Assembly: GCA_016207585.1 (NCBI GenBank)
Contig: JACQPI010000016.1
Span: 1 to 5,404, forward strand
DNA: 5,404 nt
From: Elusimicrobiota bacterium
GTDB lineage: Bacteria > Elusimicrobiota > Elusimicrobia > UBA1565 > JACRDR01
Reading direction: 5' to 3'
Position 1 is the first letter of the stretch. Every line of letters begins with the position of its first letter. The notes beneath the pieces were generated by a model. It made no database searches. It was not told where the DNA came from and saw only the letters and a list, made by a program, of their open reading frames with translations. A program made the translations under genes and the position numbers. This document shows positions 1 to 5,404 of the stretch, piece after piece.

Positions 1-3000
1 CGAAAGCAGCGCCAGGCGATCCGCCGGCGTTGGCGGTTATGGTGGAGAGCTGGATGGTGTTGTAGTTGGCGTTCGAATTCAGTTGCACGGTAAAAGCTGC
101 AAGACGGCTCGTGAAGGAGCTTTGCGTGATGGTGCTGTAAGAGGCCCCATTGAGGTAGAGAGGATAGACGTTGGCGTTATTGGGGGCCTTGGTCACCGTG
201 CTGATGGAAACGGTGTTGTGGGTGCCGTCTATGTAAATGCCGTGGGCGTTGCCCATGGTCATGCTGGAGTAGGAGATCGCGGTCCAGCTCGATACCCTGA
301 TGCCCGCGGTATAGATGGGGCCGTTGCCGGCCACGTCCACGTTGGAAATCGTCACCCGCGGCGAGGAGACCAGGATGCCGTAGGCCACCGAGTTGGTGCC
401 GATGACGTTTATATATTGCACGACGACGTCGCTGTTTAGAATCTGGAAAGCCGCCGTCGATAGCTGCGGGGGATTGACCACCGCCCTGGCCAGGGGGGAG
501 ACCGTGCCGATGACGATCTGGTAGCCGTTGGCGTCGATTCCCGCGACGGTCACCCGCTCGGAGTAGGTGGCGGCGTCCTGGATGAAGATGCAGTAGTTGC
601 CCGAGAGCTGCGAGGGAATGCCGGCCACGCACTGGGAAATCGAGGTGCAGTCCGCGCCCCCGGCCTGCTTGACGATCTTCGTGGTCTGGCAGCCGGCGGC
701 CGCGGCGGCGCTCCTCGATGCCTCGGCGGTCTGGCCGTAGGAACCCTGGTTGGCGATGCCCCCGTTGGGGCTTGTCTCCAGGCCGATTTCCTCGTCCAAG
801 GCACCATCGTCTATGGTCGGGGAATCCGCCGCGTCGTTGACGAAACCACCGGAGGCGACGTCGTAGCGCCCCGCCGTGGACAACGGGTGGAAATCCTCCG
901 CGCCGGCCGCGGGGTCCTTCCAGAGCGGAGGGGCGCTGATCGAGCCGGCGTCCTTGTCGAACGCCCAACTCCGAGCGTATGGGATATACTGGTTCCAGTA
1001 CATCGTCAGCGACGTGTTGGAGCTGTACCAGTCGTTGTAGTCCGAGTCGAAGCCCGAGACCCGGTCCGCGTAGAGGCTCGCGGAGGACCCCGTCACCCCG
1101 AAGGAGCTGAAGAAGATGTTGTTTTTGATCGTCACGGTCGAGTTGGCCAGTTGCATCAGGTAGGCGTTGGTCAGCCCCGTCCCCGTCGAGTTGACGTCGT
1201 TGAACTTGAAGCGGGTCTGCTGCGCCCCCGCGAAGTAGGCCGAGACGGCCGAGCCGGCCGTCACCATGCCGGGGTTGTTGAAGCGGTTGTGGTCTATGTC
1301 GACCCCTTTGATCGTCTTGCCGTAGAGGCCGTAGAACGTCTGGTTGCCGCCGCCCGGGTTGCGCATCACGATCGCGTTGTTCTGTATCGTCGCGCCCGTG
1401 ATCAAACCGTTCATGTAGATGCCATAGGTGTCGGCCGTCGCCGAGAGCGTAGAAATGATCGTGTTCGAGGTGATCCAGACGCTCGTCTGCGCGGTCTGGG
1501 TGGCGGCGAGGATGCCGTAGCGGAAGCCCCGGATCGTGTTGGTCGAGAGGTTGACGAGTCCCATGAGATCGTCCTGCAGCCAGATGCCGGCGCCCGAGCT
1601 ATTGCCCAGGATCGTGTTGGAGGACATGGACAGGCCCACGCTGCTCCCGTATCGATTTGCCTCCACATAAAGGCCGTGTCCCGCGCCGGCGGTCGCCACA
1701 AGCACGCTCGCGTTGATGACCGTGTTGGTTGACTCGTACCCGGGTTCAAAATAAACAGCCGTGGAACCTGCGATGTAACAGTTCGAAATCGTCAGGTTTT
1801 CCGAGGTATTGACATTGAGAGCGGCGACCCCGTTGCGGACGGATGTCAGGGTGCTCCGAAGGATCGTGCTGTCGTTAACGCCGTACCGGGTATTCACGGC
1901 GGAGCTTCTCTGACTAGAGATGAAGCTATCTAAAACCAGGTTGTTATAGCCGTTGTACGTCAGCGCGGTGGCTGCATTATTCGATGTAGCATTTTGATTG
2001 CGTATGAAAGATTGCGTGATGGTGTTGTAGGAACCCCACCCGCCCACGGCTCCTTGGCCGCTGCCGTCATCAACACCCATGCTCACCATGGTGCTCCGGA
2101 CGACGGTGTTATAGGAGCCATCCCAATACAAACCGTAGCCGCCGGTGTCGCTGCGGCTATAGATGAAGCTCTGGCTTACCGTATTCGAGTCTCCATAGAT
2201 GGCAAGCGCCGATTCTGAGCATCCGGAGCAACTCGTTATCCCGGCTGAGAGGGTGCTCAGGCTGACCGTATTGTAATTGCCGAATAATTCAACACCCTGG
2301 CTGTACTGCGCGGGATGATTCGGGTTATCCATCATGGACTGGTCGAATAGATTGTGGTGACACGTGCTGTCATCATTTATTAGAGTTGCAACATATTTAT
2401 TGGCGCTTGCCGTCACCGTGCTTTGGGAGAGGGTATTGTAAGCGCTGCCTTTTCGAAGAACGAGAGCCAGGGTGTTATAGTCGGCAAAGATAAAGCTTCG
2501 GCTGATCGTGTTGGAGGAGGAGTCGCTCAAGGTGAGGACGACGTTGCCGCCCGTGGTCACCATCGTGCTCAAGGTGATCGTGTTGAAAGTCGCGCCGGAG
2601 GAGATGTAGACCCCGGAGGAGATCGAGCAGCTCGTGATGACGTTGGAGGAGGCCCCAAGGAGGAAGAGGCCGTACTTGTTGAGCTGGCTGGCCGACATGG
2701 TGCTCGCCGAGACGGTGTTGCTCGAGCCTATGATCCACAGCCCGTGCGCCGCCTGGACGGTGATGCTCGAGCGCCAGACGCTGCTGTAGCTGCTGATTTG
2801 CACGCCGGCCGTCCAGATGGTGTTGTTGGAGTAGATGCCGACGCTCGATATCGCGATGTTGTGCGAGGACGCATAAACCCCGTACGCCACCGTGTTGGTC
2901 GAGACGATCCAGAAGCCTCCTATCGTCACGCTCGCGTTGACGATCTGGAATGCCGCCGTCGAGTTGACCGGGGGGGTGACCGTCGGCCGCGTGCTCAGCG

Positions 3001-3292
3001 CCAGCCCCGGGTCGGCCTGGATCGTCAGGGTGTCGGTCGAGTACTGGAAGGCGTAGTTCTGGACCGTCACCTGCTCCGAGTAGGTCGAGCTGTCGACGTT
3101 GACGCACCAGTTGGCCGGGATGGGCTTGGGCAGGGCGTTGATGGCCGCCTGGATCGTGTTGTACTGGCCGCCCAAGGCCGGCCTGCGCACGACCGAGGTG
3201 CGCTCGCAGGGGCCCGCCTGGGCGAGCCTCGGCGCCGCGATGTCGATCGCCGCGATCCAGAGAGCGGGCAGCGCGGCCAAGAGAGCCCGCAG
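1..3292 (-). CDS. Secreted right-handed parallel beta-helix repeat protein, C-terminus outside window
   Basis: Seen: reading the minus strand with codons on plus triplets 2-4, 5-7 and so on, I checked every codon and found no stop from 3538 to the left edge, so about 1,097 codons are present from 3292 and the protein continues. The N-terminus (LRALLAALPALWIAA, then RLAQA before GPCERT) looks like a signal peptide. The body is Ser/Thr/Asn/Ile/Val-rich, with recurring coils such as SNTVSASTM, YNTLSQSTV, YNTVSLSTL and SNTVSQSFI about 20-25 residues apart, which is typical of parallel beta-helices of the Beta_helix/NosD type. A closing motif (SPTIDDG, NGGIANQGSYGQTAEAS) lies at 716-823, followed by an Ala-rich linker and a second module. 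Start: no ATG lies in this frame. CTG at 3292 gives the best signal peptide; TTG at 3280 lacks a basic n-region; GTG at 3535 would add 81 unlikely residues. No strong Shine-Dalgarno precedes any of them. Role inferred: surface or secreted adhesin-like or glycan-binding protein. No catalytic residues are recognisable. Confidence 0.88.
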   Translation of the reverse strand, partial: MRALLAALPALWIAAIDIAAPRLAQAGPCERTSVVRRPALGGQYNTIQAAINALPKPIPANWCVNVDSSTYSEQVTVQNYAFQYSTDTLTIQADPGLALSTRPTVTPPVNSTAAFQIVNASVTIGGFWIVSTNTVAYGVYASSHNIAISSVGIYSNNTIWTAGVQISSYSSVWRSSITVQAAHGLWIIGSSNTVSASTMSASQLNKYGLFLLGASSNVITSCSISSGVYISSGATFNTITLSTMVTTGGNVVLTLSDSSSNTISRSFIFADYNTLALVLRKGSAYNTLSQSTVTASANKYVATLINDDSTCHHNLFDQSMMDNPNHPAQYSQGVELFGNYNTVSLSTLSAGITSCSGCSESALAIYGDSNTVSQSFIYSRSDTGGYGLYWDGSYNTVVRSTMVSMGVDDGSGQGAVGGWGSYNTITQSFIRNQNATSNNAATALTYNGYNNLVLDSFISSQRSSAVNTRYGVNDSTILRSTLTSVRNGVAALNVNTSENLTISNCYIAGSTAVYFEPGYESTNTVINASVLVATAGAGHGLYVEANRYGSSVGLSMSSNTILGNSSGAGIWLQDDLMGLVNLSTNTIRGFRYGILAATQTAQTSVWITSNTIISTLSATADTYGIYMNGLITGATIQNNAIVMRNPGGGNQTFYGLYGKTIKGVDIDHNRFNNPGMVTAGSAVSAYFAGAQQTRFKFNDVNSTGTGLTNAYLMQLANSTVTIKNNIFFSSFGVTGSSASLYADRVSGFDSDYNDWYSSNTSLTMYWNQYIPYARSWAFDKDAGSISAPPLWKDPAAGAEDFHPLSTAGRYDVASGGFVNDAADSPTIDDGALDEEIGLETSPNGGIANQGSYGQTAEASRSAAAAAGCQTTKIVKQAGGADCTSISQCVAGIPSQLSGNYCIFIQDAATYSERVTVAGIDANGYQIVIGTVSPLARAVVNPPQLSTAAFQILNSDVVVQYINVIGTNSVAYGILVSSPRVTISNVDVAGNGPIYTAGIRVSSWTAISYSSMTMGNAHGIYIDGTHNTVSISTVTKAPNNANVYPLYLNGASYSTITQSSFTSRLAAFTVQLNSNANYNTIQLSTITANAGGSPGAAF
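190..694 (-). repeat. Beta-helix module, copy 2 (after Ala-rich linker)
   Basis: Second copy of the module, beginning at GCQTTK after the RSAAAAAG linker and reaching the NTVSISTV coil. Landmarks are TYSERVTV (TYSE at 557-568), STAAFQI (440-460), VAYG (377-388), TAG (302-310), HG of NAHG (239-244) and NTVS. Both copies start with a Cys-containing segment, then a TYSE strand, then the STAAFQI cap-like segment, then the first helical coils. Sequence beyond position 1 continues with further NTI-type coils (YSTITQSSF, YNTIQLSTI), so copy 2 probably heads a second full beta-helix domain. Confidence 0.8.
1000..2730 (-). repeat. Degenerate beta-helix coil repeats
   Basis: Many imperfect coils of roughly 20-25 residues with the core [YSHT]-N-T-[IVL]-x-x-[SN]-[TFS]-[IML]. 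Examples are SNVITSCSI, FNTITLSTM, SNTISRSFI, YNTLSQSTV, YNTVVRSTM, YNTITQSFI, TNTVINASV and SNTIISTLS. The recurrent Asn at one position of each coil is what stacked Asn ladders in parallel beta-helices look like. The repeats are conserved at protein level and strongly diverged at DNA level, so this is an old repeat array rather than a recent tandem expansion. Boundaries are approximate. Confidence 0.75.
2700..3214 (-). repeat. Beta-helix module, copy 1 (N-terminal)
   Basis: First copy of an internally duplicated protein module, from just after the signal peptide (GPCERT) to the first NTVSASTM coil. Landmarks are TYSEQVTV (TYSE at 3074-3085), STAAFQI (2942-2962), VAYG (2879-2890), TAG (2804-2812), HG of AAHG (2741-2746) and NTVS. 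The segment from STAAFQI to NTVS lies exactly 2,502 bp (834 codons) from the matching landmarks of copy 2, with no net insertion or deletion. TYSE is offset by 2,517 bp, so copy 1 is five residues longer between TYSE and STAAFQI. Confidence 0.8.
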
Positions 3293-3343
3293 CCGAGCTG
3301 CCGAAGCCTGCCGGAGAGCGGCCGGGAGCCGCCCACATATAAA

Positions 3344-3365
3344 CGCGCGCGCGCGCGAAAAAAAA
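3344..3365. repeat. (CG)7 dinucleotide tract adjoining A8 homopolymer
   Basis: Positions 3344-3357 are seven uninterrupted CG steps and 3358-3365 are eight consecutive A residues. Read on the minus strand this is T8 followed by (CG)7, about 50 bases upstream of the likely start of the beta-helix gene and inside the frame that would be read from the alternative GTG at 3535. Alternating CG favours Z-DNA, and both tracts are prone to polymerase slippage. Confidence 0.85.
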
Positions 3366-3378
3366 GACCCGCGCGGCC

Positions 3379-3441
3379 GGGAAATATATGTTTCGCGGGA
3401 AAGAGAACGTTCGAAGAATACCGCGGGAAACGACGGGGAAA
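3379..3441. repeat. Four GGGAAA direct repeats upstream of beta-helix gene
   Basis: GGGAAA occurs at 3379-3384, 3397-3402, 3425-3430 and 3436-3441. Two of these sit in the longer repeat CGCGGGAAA (3394-3402 and 3422-3430). On the minus strand they read TTTCCC, ahead of the beta-helix gene. Spacing is irregular (18, 28 and 11 bases), so they could be protein-binding sites or simply compositional. Confidence 0.35.
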
Positions 3442-3615
3442 CTTGAGGCCGAAGGGGAGAGGAGAAGTCAGACTCGCGTATATATACAGCGCTACGCTGC
3501 CCGCGCCCGCGAACGTGGGGTCTCGCGAATTTCACGCTCTATATATTGATTATATGTGCGAATTTTTTGTTGCGCGCGTGCGTGGTTACGGCGACCTATT
3601 CCGCGATTCGCATAT

Positions 3616-3631
3616 CTATGGCCGGCCATAG
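3616..3631. promoter_or_regulatory. Perfect 16-bp palindrome, possible operator
   Basis: CTATGGCCGGCCATAG is identical to its own reverse complement across all 16 bases; the flanking T/T pair ends the symmetry. It lies in the divergent intergenic region, where a dimeric regulator could act on either gene. It has no loop and is not followed by a T-run, so a terminator is unlikely. No regulator gene is visible in the window. Confidence 0.4.
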
Positions 3632-3694
3632 TTGCGGCTACGGCGCCTGCCACGCTCCGGCGAGGGAACAAGCCGCCGCGGGGATCCGCCCGGC

Positions 3695-3770
3695 GATACA
3701 AAGATAAATTCAGATTTCTAAAAATAAAAGAATAGCACTCAACAATAGAGTATGGACTTTAGATTATTTC
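3695..3770. promoter_or_regulatory. AT-rich block, candidate promoter region
   Basis: A stretch rich in A and T (AAAGATAAATTCAG, TTTCTAAAAATAAAAG, TTTAGATTATTTCG) stands out from the GC-rich surroundings and lies about 180-250 bases before the preferred start of the repeat coiled-coil gene. It is a plausible place for a promoter on either strand, but no -35/-10 pair with good spacing is evident. It includes the ATG at 3752, the alternative upstream start of that gene. Confidence 0.3.
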
Positions 3771-3946
3771 GACAAAAACGCCGTCTCCCGCCCCGCGAGA
3801 GCCGCAAGCGTCAGGCCACGCGCGATCCGAAAATCCCGCGAGGAACTTTTCCGCGCCTCGGTCGTAATGATGGGTATGGAGAGTCCAAAGACCCAGAGCG
3901 CCTTAGGCCGCGCGTCCCTTCCGCGCGGGCCTGCGTTCGATGTATC

Positions 3947-4564
3947 ATGAGCCCCATGGGAAGCGACGACGGCGCCCCCGCGACCAAGGGGGATTTAAAG
4001 CGTCTTGAAACCGCGACCAAGCAGGATATTGCGCAACTTGGAGCAGCAACCAAGCAGGATATTGAGCGACTTGAAACCGCGACCAAGCAGGATATCGAGC
4101 AACTTGGAGCCGCGACCAGGAAAGACTTCAAGCGGCTTGAGGTCGACATGAAGCAGCTTGAAACCGCGATGAAGCGGGATATCGAGCAACTTGGGACCGC
4201 GACCAAGCAAGACATCCAACAGCTTGAAGCCTCGACCAAGGCGGACATCAGCCGGCATGAAGTCTCAACCAAGGAAGATTTGAAGCGACTGGACGACAAG
4301 ATCGACCGAATAGCAGTGGAAGTTATCCGGCTGCATGGCGGCATCTTCGAAATCAAGGAAACGATGGGGGGGCTTGCGACCAAGACAGACATCTCCCGCA
4401 TCTTCGAGTATGCCGACGAAATGATTCGCAAAGGCGAAGTCTACAACCAGAAGGCCCATACGCACGGAAAGATGCTCATCGACTTGGAAGATAAAATTCG
4501 GAATCATGAGCGGCGCATAACACGTTTAGAAACCGACCCCGCTTCGGCGCAGCCGCCCCTCTAA
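3947..4564 (+). CDS. Hendecad-repeat coiled-coil protein of unknown function
   Basis: Seen: 205 residues from ATG 3947 (MSPMGSDDGAPATKGDL). Residues 12-117 are ten tandem units of the 11-residue pattern ATKxDIxxLxx (ATKQDIAQLGA, ATKQDIERLET, ATRKDFKRLEV, STKEDLKRLDD), with one unit cut to 7 residues (DMKQLET). A less regular region follows (KIDRIAVEVIRLHGG, TKTDISRIFEYADEM), then a C-terminal coil (KMLIDLEDKIRNHERRITRLE) and a disordered PASAQPPL tail. There is no signal peptide or membrane segment, so it is probably cytoplasmic and oligomeric. Start: the frame is open back to ATG 3752, but those 65 extra residues are Arg/Pro-rich and look non-coding; ATG 3956 is also possible. None has a convincing Shine-Dalgarno. 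Short proteins of this style (TKxDI repeats, then HGKML...HERRI..LE) are common hypotheticals in metagenomic bacteria; I know of no established function. Confidence 0.82.
   Translation: MSPMGSDDGAPATKGDLKRLETATKQDIAQLGAATKQDIERLETATKQDIEQLGAATRKDFKRLEVDMKQLETAMKRDIEQLGTATKQDIQQLEASTKADISRHEVSTKEDLKRLDDKIDRIAVEVIRLHGGIFEIKETMGGLATKTDISRIFEYADEMIRKGEVYNQKAHTHGKMLIDLEDKIRNHERRITRLETDPASAQPPL
3980..4297 (+). repeat. 33-bp tandem repeat array encoding hendecads
   Basis: Ten in-frame units: 3980-4012, 4013-4045, 4046-4078, 4079-4111, 4112-4144, a 21-bp short unit 4145-4165, then 4166-4198, 4199-4231, 4232-4264 and 4265-4297. Early units alternate endings LETA and LGAA, giving a 66-bp higher-order period; units 2 and 4 differ at 3 of 33 bases by my count. 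Later units diverge more, which suggests recent duplication at the 5' end of the array. Confidence 0.9.
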
Positions 4565-4570
4565 GCGGAT

Positions 4571-4687
4571 ATGAGCTCGCGGCAACCCATGAAATCGCAC
4601 AAGCCCGACATCCGTTCCCCGCAGCTGTCCAATGAAAAGACCCGGGTCAGAGAATTCAAGAAGGATATGCGGGACCGGAGATCCTAA
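4571..4687 (+). CDS. Possible small basic protein, 38 residues
   Basis: ATG at 4571 to TAA at 4685-4687 encodes 38 residues beginning MSSRQPMKSHKPDIRSP and ending REFKKDMRDRRS. It begins six bases after the stop of the repeat coiled-coil gene, a spacing that would allow translational coupling. The product is strongly charged (many Lys/Arg with some Asp/Glu) and has no hydrophobic segment. No good Shine-Dalgarno is present (AAGCGGAT immediately before the ATG). I do not recognise a family, and a chance ORF is quite possible. Confidence 0.35.
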   Translation: MSSRQPMKSHKPDIRSPQLSNEKTRVREFKKDMRDRRS

Positions 4688-4713
4688 CACCCCCGGTCAA
4701 AAATCTCTGCCGG

Positions 4714-4740
4714 GCGCCCTCATCCTCGGCGCAATATTTT
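4714..4740 (+). terminator. Weak candidate Rho-independent terminator
   Basis: GCGCC at 4714-4718 pairs with GGCGC at 4728-4732 across a nine-base loop, followed by AATATTTT at 4733-4740. A competing CCCGG...CCGGG pairing lies just upstream in the same stretch. The stem is only five base pairs and the T-tract is imperfect. Its position after the small ORF and before the next gene is right for ending the preceding transcript. Confidence 0.35.
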
Positions 4741-4782
4741 CGAAACCCCTATAAGGCAATAATAACGCGGCGAAACGCATCC

Positions 4783-5404
4783 ATGGCACCGCACCCGCCG
4801 TCGTCGATCGGGGGAGAGCTGTCCCCTTTGACGCCCCAGGCTCCGGCCGAGTTGGCTTCGATTTGCTCCCAAGCGGACGCGCTGCGCGCGGAGCTCTCGG
4901 CGCTCCTGCTCCTGGGAAATCCCGCCAAGAACGAGGAACTCCTGACGATTTTTCTGCGGGCCGGGCGGGAGATCGAGGAGCTGCTGGCGCGGCTCAACGC
5001 GCTCAGCCGCGCCTTCGCGCAGGAAGCGGTAAAGATTTCGCGGGAACTCGAGGAACTGGCCCAAAAGAAGGAGCTCCTCCAGGCCCAGGCCGGCGAGATG
5101 CGCGCCAAGGTCTCGGCGGCCCAGGCAGGCTATGAGTCCAAGGTCCGAGCCCTGGAGGAACAGATCGAGGCGCTCCAGAGCCGACGCCGGATCCTGGAAA
5201 CGAACTCGCGCATCCAGGCCTCGCGCCTGGAGCAGGCCGAAGAGGATCTCAATAAGTCCCGGACCGACCACCGGCTCGCCGAAAAGAAGTGCCTCGCGTT
5301 CCAGGAGCGCGCCTTGGAGATCGAGGAAAACCGCGCGGCCCTATCGCGCCAGAACGCCTCCTTGCAGGGCGCCCTTGATGAGCTGCGGCGGCAGGTCGCG
5401 CAGC
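4783..5404 (+). CDS. Long coiled-coil protein, N-terminal 207 codons, runs off right edge
   Basis: Seen: ATG 4783 opens a frame with no stop to the end of the window (207 complete codons). Residues 1-22 are Pro/Ser-rich (MAPHPPSSIGGELSPLTP). From about residue 23, and strongly from residue 50, the sequence is Ala/Glu/Leu/Arg/Gln-rich with heptad-like spacing of Leu and Ile (REIEELLARLNALSR, ELEELAQKKELLQAQ, KVRALEEQIEALQSRR, ENRAALSRQNASLQGALDE), so it is a long alpha-helical coiled coil of the SMC-arm or filament-like type. No ATPase motif, signal peptide or membrane segment is visible in the part present. No strong Shine-Dalgarno precedes the ATG; AT-rich sequence just upstream (TATAAG at 4750-4755) could be a -10 element. 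The missing C-terminal part could carry a domain that defines function. The large ORF on the opposite strand (4720-5271) is a shadow. Confidence 0.8.
   Translation, partial: MAPHPPSSIGGELSPLTPQAPAELASICSQADALRAELSALLLLGNPAKNEELLTIFLRAGREIEELLARLNALSRAFAQEAVKISRELEELAQKKELLQAQAGEMRAKVSAAQAGYESKVRALEEQIEALQSRRRILETNSRIQASRLEQAEEDLNKSRTDHRLAEKKCLAFQERALEIEENRAALSRQNASLQGALDELRRQVAQ

Larger units (their letters stand above)
3293..3946. promoter_or_regulatory. Intergenic region between divergent genes
   Basis: About 650 bp with no gene I can support, lying between the minus-strand beta-helix gene and the plus-strand repeat coiled-coil gene, so it should hold both promoters. I see no clear -35/-10 pair on either strand. 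It contains simple-sequence tracts at 3344-3365, four GGGAAA motifs at 3379-3441, alternating TA and CG steps (for example the palindrome GTATATATAC at 3478-3487), a perfect palindrome at 3616-3631 and an AT-rich block at about 3695-3770. Frames stay open across part of it in both directions (minus from 3538; plus from 3752), but those translations are basic, Pro/Arg-rich and unlike the neighbouring proteins. Confidence 0.5.

Noticed and set aside
177..968. A 263-codon minus-strand ORF, with other ORFs at 887-1732 (plus) and 2475-3338 (minus)
   Set aside because: They overlap the beta-helix frame and give Arg/Gly/His-rich translations without recognisable folds. They are shadows created by the Ser/Thr/Asn codon pattern of the real gene.
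3487..3499. Short hairpin CAGCG-CTA-CGCTG considered as a terminator or riboswitch element
   Set aside because: The five-base-pair stem has no T-tract on either strand and no surrounding conserved structure that I recognise.
2423..3631. A 402-codon plus-strand ORF spanning the N-terminal half of the beta-helix gene and its leader
   Set aside because: Its translation is Arg/Gly/Asp/Val-rich low-complexity protein typical of the reverse frame of a GC-rich gene. The opposite strand encodes a clear beta-helix protein over the same bases.
3752..3946. Upstream extension of the hendecad gene from ATG 3752
   Set aside because: The 65 added residues are highly basic and Pro-rich, unlike the rest of the protein, and have only a weak AGAG-like site. 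I prefer ATG 3947 but cannot exclude the longer form.
3980..4297. 33-bp tandem repeats considered as a CRISPR array
   Set aside because: The repeats abut with no unique spacers and stay in frame as 11-residue protein units, so they are coding repeats.
3811..4431. A 206-codon minus-strand ORF opposite the hendecad repeats, with repeated SCLVAVSS-type segments
   Set aside because: The repetition is simply the reverse complement of the 33-bp units. The plus frame has a coherent coiled-coil pattern, and the reverse frame is Ser/Cys-rich without a known fold.
4720..5271. A 183-codon minus-strand ORF opposite the right-hand gene
   Set aside because: The plus-strand frame has strong heptad character and runs open to the window end. 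The reverse frame is a Leu/Arg/Gly-rich shadow.

Overview
The window is GC-rich bacterial DNA with no rRNA, tRNA, CRISPR array or insertion sequence that I can recognise. Its main content is one very long reading frame on the minus strand. This frame fills the first ~3.3 kb, encodes a secreted right-handed parallel beta-helix protein, and runs off the left edge. Because it lacks a stop inside the window and a conventional ATG, it is easily missed, and the many shorter ORFs opposite it are shadows. The style of the protein (repeated [YS]NT[IV]-type coils, a DFHPLSTAGR-like stretch, and a closing SPxIDxG ... NGGxANxGxYGxTAEAS motif) resembles very large surface proteins I associate with uncultured Elusimicrobiota and similar metagenome-derived lineages. 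That assignment is inference from memory, not a search.

Layout. 1-3292 (minus): beta-helix protein with a signal-peptide-like N-terminus, a first module that ends in a normal closing motif, an Ala-rich linker, and a second module that repeats the first. The two modules align at a constant 2,502-bp offset over about 250 bp. 3293-3946: an intergenic region between divergent genes. It has a (CG)7 tract next to an A8 run, repeated GGGAAA motifs, patches of alternating CG and TA steps, a perfect 16-bp palindrome and an AT-rich block. 3947-4564 (plus): a coiled-coil protein built from ten copies of an 11-residue (33-bp) repeat, one of them shortened to 7 residues. 4571-4687 (plus): a possible 38-residue basic small protein. 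4714-4740: a weak hairpin/T-tract terminator candidate. 4783-5404 (plus): the start of a long Ala/Glu/Leu-rich coiled-coil protein that runs off the right edge.

How the genes might work together. The beta-helix protein is probably exported and displayed or released. The two plus-strand coiled-coil proteins have no signal peptide or membrane segment and look cytoplasmic and structural or regulatory. Nothing in the sequence links them to the beta-helix protein except the shared divergent intergenic region. I find no convincing evidence of a new multi-gene system. The strongest unusual signals are the long-range module duplication in the beta-helix protein and the odd, start-codon-poor, simple-sequence-rich leader in front of it.
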